From contig NZ_NSFV01000009.1 of assembly GCF_002295115.1 (NCBI RefSeq), positions 1 to 64,000 on the forward strand: a stretch of 64,000 bases of DNA, given 5' to 3'. The translations under genes and the position numbers were made by a program. Within the stretch, counting starts at the first letter, position 1, and the number at the start of each line of letters is the position of its first letter. The notes beneath the pieces are model-generated. The model was not told where the DNA came from. It searched no databases and worked only from the letters and a program-made list of their open reading frames with translations. Below, in pieces: positions 8,266 to 18,788 of this stretch. This DNA is from Mesorhizobium sp. WSM4311 (GTDB lineage Bacteria > Pseudomonadota > Alphaproteobacteria > Rhizobiales > Rhizobiaceae).

Positions 8266-8931
8266 TCAGCGCGCCGCCCTGAACCGGCGCTCGACGAGCC
8301 TGAGCCCGAAGAGCAGGATGTAGCCGGTCACCAGATACATCGCCGTCGTCACCAGATAGACCTCGACGATGCGGAAGGTGTTGAAGTTGATCCACTGGGC
8401 GCCGAAGGTGAGCTCGGGCACCGAGATGACCGAGGCTATCGAGGTGTCCTTGAACAGCGAGATGAAGGTGTTGGACAGCGCCGGCAGCGTGATGCGCAGC
8501 ATGGTCGGCAGGCGCACATGGATGAGCCTTTGCCAGGGCGTCAGGCCGATCGCCTTGCCGGCATCGAGCTGGCCGCGCGGGACGGCCTCGAGGCCCGAGC
8601 GAAACACCTCGACCAGATAGGCGCCGCTATAGACCGACAGCGTCAGGACGAACGAGGTCGGCGCGCTGTAGGCCAGGTCGACCACGGTCGGCACCCCGTA
8701 GAAGACGAGATAGACGAGCAGGATCAGCGGCACGTTGCGGATGAATTCGACATAGGCGGCGATGATGGCCCGTACCACGCGTCCGGCCGAGACGTACCAG
8801 ACCGCGAGCACCAGGCCGATGACGGTGCCGATGGCGATCGAGATCACCGCAAGCTCGAGGCTGAGCAGCAGACCGCCCCACAGCTTGTCGAAATGCCGCC
8901 AGATCAGGTTGAAATTGAGGGCATAGCCCAT
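8266..8931 (-). CDS. Amino acid ABC transporter permease
   Basis: The 221-residue partner permease carries its own EAA loop (GQLDAGKAIGLTPWQRLIHV) and RNVPLILLVYLVFYGVP, a typical segment of the HisQ/HisM family. The start at 8931 opens with MGYALNFNLIWRHFDKLW, which fits homologues; the longer reading adds residues drawn from a hairpin-forming spacer. It follows the binding-protein gene after a 73-bp gap that holds a strong inverted repeat, so its expression may be lower than that of the binding protein. Confidence 0.93.
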   Translation of the reverse strand: MGYALNFNLIWRHFDKLWGGLLLSLELAVISIAIGTVIGLVLAVWYVSAGRVVRAIIAAYVEFIRNVPLILLVYLVFYGVPTVVDLAYSAPTSFVLTLSVYSGAYLVEVFRSGLEAVPRGQLDAGKAIGLTPWQRLIHVRLPTMLRITLPALSNTFISLFKDTSIASVISVPELTFGAQWINFNTFRIVEVYLVTTAMYLVTGYILLFGLRLVERRFRAAR

Positions 8932-8961
8932 GCGTGCGCCTCGGTGTGAAGGCCGTCGAAT

Positions 8962-9000
8962 GGATCGCGGAAGGGCTGGAATGCCGCCCTTCCGCGATCC
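8962..9000 (-). other. Strong intercistronic hairpin after SBP gene
   Basis: A perfect 15-bp inverted repeat (8962-8976 with 8986-9000) and a 9-nt loop begin 5 nt after the stop of the binding-protein gene and before the permeases. There is no T tract. It is probably an mRNA-stabilising or partly terminating hairpin that raises binding protein over membrane subunits. Confidence 0.7.
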
Positions 9001-9004
9001 GGGA

Positions 9005-9877
9005 TCAGATGACCGGGAAGCCGGGATGGCGTGCCGGCGGTTCCTGACCGAAATAATCCTTGAAGGCGGCGTCGTAGAGTGCCGATTCATGGCCGAACAT
9101 GGCGATGGTGAAGGTCTGGTTGACGAAGGTCAGCCAGTCGAGGTCGCCCTGCCGCAAGGCCGCGCCGTAGAGCATCGAATACCAACTCTTGCCGGCGTCG
9201 AAATATTTGTCCGGATTGCGCGAGGCGAGCCAGCGCACGGTGGACAGGTCGACGGCTGCCGCGTCGGCGCGCTTGGATTCCAGCGCCTGCAGCACGTTGG
9301 CCTGGGTGTCGATCTGCAGCACCTGTGCCTGTGGCAAGGCAAAGTGGACGGAGCTTTCGGCATCGACATTCTGCAGGATGGAGATGCGCGTCGCCGAACC
9401 GCCGGCAAGCAGCTTGTCGAAGGTCTTGTTCTCGGCGGTGGGCAGCGTCAGCAAGGCGACGCCTTCGACATAGTACGGCCGGGAGAAGTTGATCAGCTGC
9501 GAGCGCTGCGCCGTCATCGTCATGAACTGGATGGTGATGTCGACCTTGTTGGTGGTGACGTTGGGAATGCGCTGCGCAGGATCCTGCATGACGAATTCGA
9601 CCTTGGTCGGATCGTCGAACAGACCCTTGGCCAGGATGCGTCCCATGGTGATGTCCATGCCGACCAGTTCGCCGGCATCGTTCTCGAAATGCCAGGGCGC
9701 GTTCGTGCTGCCGGTGCCGACGATAAGCTTGCCGCGGTCGAGCACGGTGCGCAGCAGGCTGTCTGATGCCGCCTGGGCGGCCGCCTTCTGCGCATCGACG
9801 GTTGCCAGCACGCCGGTGGCGGCCAGTCCCGCCATTCCCAATTTCAGAAAATCACGTCTTCCGGATGTGTCGTTCAC
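9005..9877 (-). CDS. Amino acid ABC transporter substrate-binding protein
   Basis: The 290-residue family 3 periplasmic binding protein begins with a twin-arginine type leader (SGRRDFLKLGMAG) and a cleavage region near AAAQA, so Tat export is likely. The mature part starts LLRTVLDRGKLIVGTGSTN, typical of this family, and includes GELVGMDITMGRILAKGLF. The GTG at 9877 is chosen because AAAGGAGGTC lies directly upstream; an ATG ten codons earlier lacks a site. It is the first gene of the six-gene operon ending in the PLP lyase. The ligand is not predictable. Confidence 0.92.
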   Translation of the reverse strand: MNDTSGRRDFLKLGMAGLAATGVLATVDAQKAAAQAASDSLLRTVLDRGKLIVGTGSTNAPWHFENDAGELVGMDITMGRILAKGLFDDPTKVEFVMQDPAQRIPNVTTNKVDITIQFMTMTAQRSQLINFSRPYYVEGVALLTLPTAENKTFDKLLAGGSATRISILQNVDAESSVHFALPQAQVLQIDTQANVLQALESKRADAAAVDLSTVRWLASRNPDKYFDAGKSWYSMLYGAALRQGDLDWLTFVNQTFTIAMFGHESALYDAAFKDYFGQEPPARHPGFPVI

Positions 9878-9946
9878 GGCGACCTCCTTTCGTGTTGTGT
9901 TCCCCATGCACAGGCAAAGACACACGTCGATGATTTCAAAGCGATT

Positions 9947-9981
9947 GTCTCTTACAAGAGACGCATGTATCCTGTACAAGA
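9947..9981. promoter_or_regulatory. Candidate IclR operator
   Basis: Between the divergent ABC operon and IclR gene lies GTCTCTTACAAGAGAC (9947-9962), a palindrome with 7-bp arms. The core TACAAGA at 9953-9959 recurs at 9975-9981, exactly 22 bp on, about two helical turns. This fits a dimeric regulator binding two sites on one face and controlling both promoters. Confidence 0.5.
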
Positions 9982-10006
9982 CAGATACTAACACCAGGAA
10001 TCGACA

Positions 10007-10795
10007 ATGCAAGATGGCAATGCCTTGGCCGTTTCGGCCGACGAAAAGACGACGGCCTCCCGCGAGAAGGGCCTCAACCGGGTGCTCGAGATCCTGGACT
10101 TCCTGCACACGACGCAGCGGGCGATCGGCATTGGCGACCTTGCCAAGGGGGTGAATGCTCCCCGCTCGACGACCTACACGCTGGTGCGGTCGCTGGTCGA
10201 CGCCGGCCTGCTGGAAATGGCGGGCGACGGCAACCGCGTCTATTTCGGCAAGAAGCTCTATCTCTATGGAATGGATTATGTGCGCGGCAACGACCTGCTG
10301 CGGCGCGGGCGCCAGGAGGTCGACCATCTGTCGCGCGAGACCGGCGAGACCTCGGAATTGTGCATGCTGCAGAGCGGCCGCTACACCATCGTCCACTCCA
10401 GCCCAGGCACCAGGCCGTTTCGCATCAGCTCCGCCACCGGCCTGCAGATACCGCTGCCCTGGACCGCGTCTGGCCGGCTGCTTCTGGCGGGGCTGGAGCG
10501 GGCCGAGGTCGAAGCCATGGTGTCGGAAGACGATCTCGTGCTGCCCGACGGCCGCAAGCTGCGGCTCGACGATTTCATCGACGACATCGCCAAGGCTGGG
10601 GTGACCGGCTACTGCGTCACCTCGGGCCTGGTCGATGCCTATACGAAGTGCCTTGCCGTGCCGGTCTTTTCAGCACCGGGCAAGGTCGAGGCGACGATGT
10701 GCCTGGTGGTTCCCATCGATACGTCCGACGAGCGCACCGGCAGTCTCATCGGCCTGCTGCGCGATCGCGCGGCCAGGCTTTCGATCGGCGGATAG
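10007..10795 (+). CDS. IclR-family transcriptional regulator
   Basis: The 262-residue protein has an N-terminal winged helix (about residues 20-85: GLNRVLEILDFLHTTQRAIG, then APRSTTYTLVRSLVDAGLLE) and a C-terminal IclR effector domain with SSATGLQIPLPWTASGRLLLAGL and DAYTKCLAVPVFS. It is transcribed away from the ABC/RidA/PLP-lyase operon with a shared 129-bp spacer that contains repeated operator-like sequence. It probably senses the transported compound or its breakdown product and controls the operon. Activator or repressor mode cannot be told. Confidence 0.93.
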   Translation: MQDGNALAVSADEKTTASREKGLNRVLEILDFLHTTQRAIGIGDLAKGVNAPRSTTYTLVRSLVDAGLLEMAGDGNRVYFGKKLYLYGMDYVRGNDLLRRGRQEVDHLSRETGETSELCMLQSGRYTIVHSSPGTRPFRISSATGLQIPLPWTASGRLLLAGLERAEVEAMVSEDDLVLPDGRKLRLDDFIDDIAKAGVTGYCVTSGLVDAYTKCLAVPVFSAPGKVEATMCLVVPIDTSDERTGSLIGLLRDRAARLSIGG

Positions 10796-10805
10796 GGGAA
10801 AGCGT

Positions 10806-11009
10806 TCAGGCGATGATGTCTGGAATGATCTTGTCTTCCAGCTTCATCAGCCGGTCCTTGAGCGCCAGCTTCTTCTTCTTCATGCGCTGGATTTGCAGCG
10901 GGTCGCAATTGGTGGCGATCATCGCGTTGATCGCGGCATCGAAATCGGCGTGTTCCTGCTTCAGCCGGGAAAATTCGAGGCGAATATCGGCCTGTTCCTG
11001 ATCGGACAT
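10806..11009 (-). CDS. DUF465 (YdcH-family) small protein
   Basis: The 67-residue highly charged helical protein has the YdcH/DUF465 pattern: RLKQEHADFDAAINAMIA followed by QRMKKKKLALKDRLMKLEDK. The KKKKLALKD core is the family signature. Function is unknown; the fold is a helical hairpin. It ends 11 bp from the convergent IclR gene and stands head to head with a second DUF465 gene at 11250. Confidence 0.88.
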   Translation of the reverse strand: MSDQEQADIRLEFSRLKQEHADFDAAINAMIATNCDPLQIQRMKKKKLALKDRLMKLEDKIIPDIIA

Positions 11010-11117
11010 TCTCTACCGTCTGCACGTCTGCGGCGCCCAAAAAAATGGGCCTGATTGGGCGGGGGTGGCAATTTCTGCCACCGGCGCGCAGGCCATATCA
11101 CATTTCACCTTGTCGTG

Positions 11118-11138
11118 GAATGCTACCACGCAGCATTC
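11118..11138. promoter_or_regulatory. Inverted repeat between divergent DUF465 genes
   Basis: GAATGCT (11118-11124) and AGCATTC (11132-11138) form perfect 7-bp arms around a 7-nt centre. The element lies about midway between the two divergent DUF465 start codons. It could be an operator serving both genes. Confidence 0.35.
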
Positions 11139-11249
11139 GACATCGCAGTCGGAAGGTGGCAAAGTGTCATTGTGCCGTCACAGAAGCGACCTGCGGTGGA
11201 CGCGCCGTGACGGCTGCAATCGAGGAAACCATGAAAGGGAGAACCAATC

Positions 11250-11429
11250 ATGTCTCTTGCATCCCATCTTGATGAGTTGCAGCGGAAACACGGCGACATC
11301 GAACGCGAAATCGATGACGCGATGAACCACCCGTCGGTGGACGACCTCGAAATCGTGAATCTCAAGCGACGCAAGCTGGCACTCAAGGATGCGATTGAGA
11401 AACTGAAAGCGCAACCGACCACGCATTGA
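11250..11429 (+). CDS. DUF465 (YdcH-family) small protein
   Basis: A 59-residue protein starts MSLASHLDELQRKHGDIERE and continues with NLKRRKLALKDAIEKLKAQ, the DUF465 signature in a shorter form than its neighbour. A GGGAG ribosome site lies 8 nt before the ATG. It is divergent from the 67-residue DUF465 gene at 10806-11009. The two are distinct in sequence, so they look like old paralogs and not a recent tandem copy. Function is unknown. Confidence 0.85.
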   Translation: MSLASHLDELQRKHGDIEREIDDAMNHPSVDDLEIVNLKRRKLALKDAIEKLKAQPTTH

Positions 11430-11748
11430 TGCCCGACTGACATAGCCGCCACTATGCGGTCTTCCTTGCCGGCGGCACCCGCCGCCGGTACAGGTGGTTT
11501 GATTTTCAGCACTATGTCATAAGCCGCGGCTAATATCCTTTCCGATCCCTTTTTTCCCCTGGCCACAGCCGGGTCTTGTTCTGTTTCAGCTCGCCGGCCG
11601 GGATCAATTGCTGCCAGTGGCGACCTGTCGCCATTGACAAGCCATCTTTGCTCCTCCACCTCATGCCCGAACCTCAGCGCATCGGCCCTGGGGAGTGTTT
11701 GTCCGTCCGAGCGGACGCATGGGGCTCCAGAGACAAAAGGCTGCCGGC
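11430..11748. other. Intergenic region before ispG
   Basis: No gene is supported here. A perfect 8-bp GC-rich hairpin (11469-11476 with 11481-11488) lies 40 nt past the DUF465 stop and may end that transcript, although no T tract follows. A small 5-bp hairpin (CGTCC gagc GGACG) lies near 11704-11717, about 30 nt before the chosen ispG start. Confidence 0.5.
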
Positions 11749-13002
11749 ATGACCGGATATTTTTCCTTTCCCTTCCCCCGCCGCACCTCGGTCGGCGTCG
11801 ATGTCGGCGGCGTGGTCGTCGGCGGCGGCGCGCCTGTCGTGGTGCAGTCGATGACCAACACCGACACGGCCGACATCGATCAGACCGTCGCGCAGGTCGC
11901 GGCACTGCACCGCGCCGGCTCCGAGATCGTGCGCATCACCGTCGACCGCGACGAGAGCGCGGCCGCCGTTCCGCGCATACACGAACGGCTCCAGCGCCTC
12001 GGCATCAATGTGCCGCTGGTCGGCGACTTCCACTATATCGGCCACAAGCTTCTAGCTGATCATCCGGCCTGCGCCGAGGCGCTGGCCAAATACCGCATCA
12101 ATCCGGGCAATGTCGGCTTCAAGGACAAGAAGGACCGGCAGTTCACCGATATCGTCGAAATGGCGATCAAGCACGACAAGCCGGTGCGCATCGGCGTCAA
12201 TTGGGGTTCGCTCGACCAGGAGCTTCTGACCCGGCTGATGGACGACAACCAGGACAAGGGTTTTCCGCTGACGGCGCAGGAAGTGATGCGCGAGGCGATC
12301 GTGCAGTCGGCGATCCTGTCGGCCGAAATGGCCGAAGAGATCGGCCTTGGCCGCGACAAGATCATCCTGTCGGCCAAGGTCAGCGGCGTGCAGGACCTGG
12401 TTGCCGTCTACACCGAGCTTGCCACCCGCTCCGACCATGCGCTGCATCTCGGCCTCACCGAGGCCGGCATGGGCTCGAAAGGCATCGTCGCCTCGTCCGC
12501 CGCCATGGGCATCCTCTTGCAGCAAGGCATCGGCGACACCATTCGCATCTCGCTGACGCCGGAGCCGAACGGCGACCGCACGCGCGAAGTGCAGGTGGCG
12601 CAGGAACTGCTGCAGACCATGGGGTTCCGCCAGTTCGTGCCGATCGTCGCGGCTTGCCCCGGCTGCGGCCGCACGACCTCCACCGTGTTCCAGGAGCTTG
12701 CCCAGAACATCCAGGCCGACCTGCGCAAGAACATGCCGGTGTGGCGCGAAAAATATCCAGGCGTCGAGAACCTGAAGGTCGCGGTGATGGGCTGCATCGT
12801 CAACGGCCCGGGCGAATCCAAGCATGCCGATATCGGCATTTCGCTGCCCGGCACCGGCGAGACGCCGACGGCGCCCGTCTTCGTCGACGGCAAGAAGGCG
12901 GCGACGCTGCGCGGACCGTCGATCGCGGCGGATTTCGAGAAAATGGTCGCCGACTATATCGAGCAGAGGTTTGGGCGCGGCGGCAAAGCCGCGGCGGAGT
13001 AG
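11749..13002 (+). CDS. ispG: 4-hydroxy-3-methylbut-2-enyl diphosphate synthase
   Basis: IspG (GcpE) converts MEcPP to HMBPP in the non-mevalonate isoprenoid pathway, using a 4Fe-4S cluster and flavodoxin. The 417-residue product has the N-terminal TIM-barrel opening (VVQSMTNTDTADID) and the cluster cysteines C303 and C306 in ACPGCGRTT and C349 in VMGCIVNGPGE. The start at MTGYFSFPFPRR is chosen; ATGs 10 and 18 codons upstream are possible. The isoprenoid use fits the polyprenyl synthase gene at 18789. A lytic transglycosylase gene follows 5 bp later. Confidence 0.96.
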   Translation: MTGYFSFPFPRRTSVGVDVGGVVVGGGAPVVVQSMTNTDTADIDQTVAQVAALHRAGSEIVRITVDRDESAAAVPRIHERLQRLGINVPLVGDFHYIGHKLLADHPACAEALAKYRINPGNVGFKDKKDRQFTDIVEMAIKHDKPVRIGVNWGSLDQELLTRLMDDNQDKGFPLTAQEVMREAIVQSAILSAEMAEEIGLGRDKIILSAKVSGVQDLVAVYTELATRSDHALHLGLTEAGMGSKGIVASSAAMGILLQQGIGDTIRISLTPEPNGDRTREVQVAQELLQTMGFRQFVPIVAACPGCGRTTSTVFQELAQNIQADLRKNMPVWREKYPGVENLKVAVMGCIVNGPGESKHADIGISLPGTGETPTAPVFVDGKKAATLRGPSIAADFEKMVADYIEQRFGRGGKAAAE

Positions 13003-13007
13003 ACGAA

Positions 13008-13862
13008 ATGCAGCGTTTCCTCGCGGTGACGCTGGTTCTGCTTTGCGCCCTGGGGTGGTCGACATCGGTTCAGGCGGATCCGCCGCAATCGGCCAAGCAA
13101 CGACTGATCGACAAGGTCTGCAACCTGATCCAGGCCCATGCCGACCAGAACGGCCTGCCGCGGGATTTCTTCGCCAGGCTGATCTGGAAGGAAAGCCGTT
13201 TCGACCCCAATGCCGTCAGCCCCGTCGGCGCCGAAGGCATCGCCCAGTTCATGCCGGGCACCGCCAAGATGCGCGGGCTCGAAAACTCCTTCGACATCAA
13301 CCAGGCGATCCCGGCTTCGGCGAAATATCTCGCCGACATGAAAAGCAGCTACGGCAATCTTGGCCTGGCGGCGGCCGCCTACAATGCCGGCGAAAGCCGG
13401 GTGTCCCGCTGGTTGGCCTCGGGCGGCTTCCTGCCGATGGAGACCGAGAGCTATGTCTTCGACGTCATGGGCGAGCCGGTCGACAAGTTCACCGACCCCG
13501 CCTATGCCGGAAAAATCGAACCGCTCGATACCAAGACGGATTTTGCCGTCGCTTGCCGCAAACTGCCTGTCATCATGTCGCGGACCGTGGCGATGGCCTC
13601 GATCAACGTCAAACCATGGGGCGTCCAGGTGGCCGGCAATTTCCGCCGCAGTGCAGCTATCAGCCAGTGGCTCAGGGTCAGGAGCCGGTTTCCGGCCTTG
13701 CTCGGTGGGCATGATCCGGTGGTGAGCCGGGTGCGCACGCCGATCGGCCGGCGTGGTATCTACGCCGTCAGGATCGGGATCGACGATCGTGCCGCCGCTA
13801 ATGTCATCTGCCAGAAATTGCAGAGCGTCGGCGGGGCATGCGTGGTGGTACGCAACCGGTAG
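13008..13862 (+). CDS. Lytic transglycosylase with C-terminal SPOR-like domain
   Basis: The 284-residue secreted enzyme has a signal peptide (about residues 1-23) and a family 1 SLT domain with catalytic E62 in IWKESRFDPNAVSP, followed by EGIAQFMPGTAKMRG and AAAAYNAGESRV. It cleaves peptidoglycan to 1,6-anhydro sugars. The last 75 residues (from about RVRTPIGRRGIYAVRIG to the end, CQKLQSVGGACVVVRN) resemble a SPOR fold, which binds denuded septal glycan. The start lies 5 bp past ispG, so co-transcription is likely. Confidence 0.87.
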   Translation: MQRFLAVTLVLLCALGWSTSVQADPPQSAKQRLIDKVCNLIQAHADQNGLPRDFFARLIWKESRFDPNAVSPVGAEGIAQFMPGTAKMRGLENSFDINQAIPASAKYLADMKSSYGNLGLAAAAYNAGESRVSRWLASGGFLPMETESYVFDVMGEPVDKFTDPAYAGKIEPLDTKTDFAVACRKLPVIMSRTVAMASINVKPWGVQVAGNFRRSAAISQWLRVRSRFPALLGGHDPVVSRVRTPIGRRGIYAVRIGIDDRAAANVICQKLQSVGGACVVVRNR

Positions 13863-13920
13863 TTCGCGGCGGTGGGTCGGCCGGGTTGCCCTGCCTGTGA
13901 TGAACGACGAGGGCAGCAGG

Positions 13921-14673
13921 ATGTTCGACGCCTACATTATCTGCGGCACGCCGAGAACCGGCAGCACGCTGCTGTGTAAGCTCCTGGCCTCCACCGGGAC
14001 ATCAGGCGATCCGCACTCCTTCTATCGGCGGCAGGACCTGTCGGAATGGGCTGACGAGTGGAAACTGCCGGCCCGCGATACGATGCGCGAGCTTGAATTC
14101 GACGTTGCCTATCTCGATGCGGCAATCACCGCCGGCAAGGGCGGGACAGGCATCTTCGGCCTGCGCCTGATGCGCGAAAACCTGGATGAACTTTCGGCGA
14201 TCCTCGACCGGATTTTCCCAGGGCTGGCGTCAGACACGACGCGCTTCGAAAAGGCCTTTGGCCGCATTCTCTACATCCACCTGTCGCGTGAGAACAAGCT
14301 TGCGCAGGCGATATCGCTGATCAAGGCGCAGCAGACCGGTCTTTGGCATATTGCGCCGGACGGCACCGAGATCGAAAGGGTCGCACCGGCGCAAGAACCC
14401 CGATATGATTTCGAGCGGATCAAAGAGGAACTCGCCACGCTCGAAGCCTATGACACGGCGTGGAACATCTGGTTCGCGGCGCAAGGCCTGACGCCGCTGC
14501 GCGTCGGCTACGATCGTCTCTCCGCCGATCCCGCGGCGGCCTTGCTGGGCATCTGCGAGGCCCTCGGCGTTCCGCCGCCGAATGCCGGGGACATCCGGCC
14601 GGGCGTCGCAAAGCTCGCCGACGAGACAAGCCTCGACTGGATGCGCCGCTATCATCTGGATGCGGCCGGCTGA
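13921..14673 (+). CDS. Stf0-family sulfotransferase
   Basis: The 250-residue product opens MFDAYIICGTPRTGSTLLCK, a PAPS 5'-phosphosulfate loop of the Stf0 family. A second PAPS-related region is ILYIHLSRENKLAQAISLIK. Stf0 of Mycobacterium sulfates trehalose; rhizobial relatives modify saccharides, but the acceptor here is not known. The ATG at 13921 gives the family start; another at 13900 adds seven residues. It is followed 88 bp later by a methyltransferase gene on the same strand. Confidence 0.85.
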   Translation: MFDAYIICGTPRTGSTLLCKLLASTGTSGDPHSFYRRQDLSEWADEWKLPARDTMRELEFDVAYLDAAITAGKGGTGIFGLRLMRENLDELSAILDRIFPGLASDTTRFEKAFGRILYIHLSRENKLAQAISLIKAQQTGLWHIAPDGTEIERVAPAQEPRYDFERIKEELATLEAYDTAWNIWFAAQGLTPLRVGYDRLSADPAAALLGICEALGVPPPNAGDIRPGVAKLADETSLDWMRRYHLDAAG

Positions 14674-14761
14674 GTATGAAGGCCGAGCAAGGTCGCAACC
14701 TAATCGACGACGTAGATTGCGCCTGTCGCGCATGGCAAGCATTTGGGCTATAGGCGGCGGC

Positions 14762-15502
14762 ATGACCGATCCGATCTACAATGATCCCGACTTCGTTCAG
14801 TTCTACGACATCGAGAATCAGGATGGCCGCGCCGATTTTGACTATTGCGTCGGTCTTGCCCGGGATGGCGGCTCGGTTCTCGATCTTGGTTGCGGCACCG
14901 GTCAACTGGCCGCCGAAATGGCCCAAGGGCGCCACGTCACCGGTGTCGATCCCGCATCGGCCATGCTCGATATCGCGCGACGCAGGACCGGCGGTGACAA
15001 GGTCGACTGGGTTGTTGCCGACGCGCGAACGGTGCGGCTCGGAAAACGGTTCGATCTGGTGCTGCTGACCGGTCACGTTTTCCAGGTTTTCCTGACCGAA
15101 CAGGATCAGCGGGCAGTGCTGTGCACCATCGCCGAACATCTCGGTCCTGGTGGGCGCTTTATCTTCGACACGCGAAATCCCGCCGTGGAGGCGTGGCTGG
15201 AATGGACCCCGCAGCGCTCGGAAAGGATTGTGGAGCATCCCAGCCTTGGCACGGTCAGGGCTTGGTATGATGCCGACTGGAATGCCGCCAGTGCGGTGGT
15301 CACCTATTCGACCTTCTATGAAATTCCGGGCGGCAGACCAATTCTGGGCGCTGAATCGAAAATAGCGTTTCCGAAGAAGGAAGATATTGCCGGGATGCTG
15401 GATGACGCTGGCCTGCTGGTGGAGCAATGGCTCGGCGACTGGCAGGGCGAACCCTATGCGGACACCTCTCCGGAAATCATCCCGGTCGGTCGGCTACGCT
15501 GA
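14762..15502 (+). CDS. SAM-dependent class I methyltransferase
   Basis: The 246-residue protein has SAM motif I VLDLGCGTGQLAAEMA, the acidic residue at the end of strand 2 in VTGVDPASAMLDIAR, and motif IV-like FDLVLLTGHVFQ. A later GGRFIFDTRNP segment is typical of the family. The substrate is not predictable. The start matches MTDPIYNDPDF. It lies downstream of the Stf0 gene and converges with a histidine kinase gene 24 bp away. Confidence 0.85.
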   Translation: MTDPIYNDPDFVQFYDIENQDGRADFDYCVGLARDGGSVLDLGCGTGQLAAEMAQGRHVTGVDPASAMLDIARRRTGGDKVDWVVADARTVRLGKRFDLVLLTGHVFQVFLTEQDQRAVLCTIAEHLGPGGRFIFDTRNPAVEAWLEWTPQRSERIVEHPSLGTVRAWYDADWNAASAVVTYSTFYEIPGGRPILGAESKIAFPKKEDIAGMLDDAGLLVEQWLGDWQGEPYADTSPEIIPVGRLR

Positions 15503-15526
15503 TCAGCCAGCCCGGCCGGACGTATC

Positions 15527-17872
<2,346 letters not shown>

Positions 17873-17981
17873 GCGCAACCCCAACACATACGCATTATTT
17901 TAACGACCGGGATTACGCTTCATTTACATTAAGATTTCGTTCGCGCGACCAGCGCGATTGCTCGTCCGCGCGGCGGGAAGA

Positions 17982-18737
17982 TCAGAGCGATGCGGTGATG
18001 CCGCCGTCGACATAGAGGATATGGCCGTTGACGAAGGACGAGGCGTCGGAGGCCAGGAACACGCAGGCTCCGACCAGTTCCTCCACCTTGCCCCAACGGC
18101 CCGCCGGGGTGCGCTTTTCGAGCCAGCCGGTGAAAGCCGGATCGGCGACGAGGGCTGCATTGAGCGGCGTGTCGAAATAGCCGGGGGCGATGGCGTTGCA
18201 TTGCAGGCCATGTTTGGCCCAGTCGGTTGCCATGCCCTTGGTCAGGTTGCCGACCGCGCCCTTCGTCGCCGTGTAGGGGGCGATGCCAGGGCGGGCAAGG
18301 GCGGTCTGAACGGAAGCGATGTTGATGATCTTGCCACGGCCGCGGCTGATCATGTGGCGCGCAGCCGCCTGGCCGACATGGAAGACGCTGGCGACATTGG
18401 TCTGCAGCAGGCGCTCGAACGCATCGGCGGGAAAATCCTCGAGCGGCGTGCGGAACTGCATGCCGGCATTGTTGACCAATATGTCGATGGGTCCGCCGGA
18501 CAGCTCGAAATTGTCGATCGCGGCGCGAACCGCGTCATGGTCGGTCGCGTCGAAGACAAGCGTTTGCGCCCCGGGGATCTGTGCCGCCGCGGCGCCGAGC
18601 TTGGCCGCGTCACGGCCGTTGAGGATCACGCTTGCGCCGGCTTGCGCCAGGCCCTTGGCCAGAGCGAGCCCAATGCCTTGCGACGAGCCGGTTACGAGCG
18701 CCCGGCGCCCGCTGAGATCGAACAGATTGGCCGACAT
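17982..18737 (-). CDS. Short-chain dehydrogenase (gluconate 5-dehydrogenase-like)
   Basis: The 251-residue classical SDR has cofactor motif TGSSQGIG near the N terminus, NNAG, catalytic YTATK, and a C-terminal ILYVDGGITASL. It resembles the gluconate/2-deoxygluconate dehydrogenases (IdnO/KduD type), but the substrate cannot be fixed. The start at 18737 gives MSANLFDLSGRRALVTG and has GGGAG 10 nt upstream; a longer reading adds unrelated residues. It lies 51 bp after the polyprenyl synthase gene on the same strand. Confidence 0.87.
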   Translation of the reverse strand: MSANLFDLSGRRALVTGSSQGIGLALAKGLAQAGASVILNGRDAAKLGAAAAQIPGAQTLVFDATDHDAVRAAIDNFELSGGPIDILVNNAGMQFRTPLEDFPADAFERLLQTNVASVFHVGQAAARHMISRGRGKIINIASVQTALARPGIAPYTATKGAVGNLTKGMATDWAKHGLQCNAIAPGYFDTPLNAALVADPAFTGWLEKRTPAGRWGKVEELVGACVFLASDASSFVNGHILYVDGGITASL

Positions 18738-18788
18738 CGAAGCTGATCTCCCATTTGTCTCTGAACCCGCACCGACATCGGTGGGCAC

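Noticed and set aside
12052..13065. Minus-strand reading opposite ispG
   Set aside because: Shadow of ispG; no ribosome site and no family pattern.
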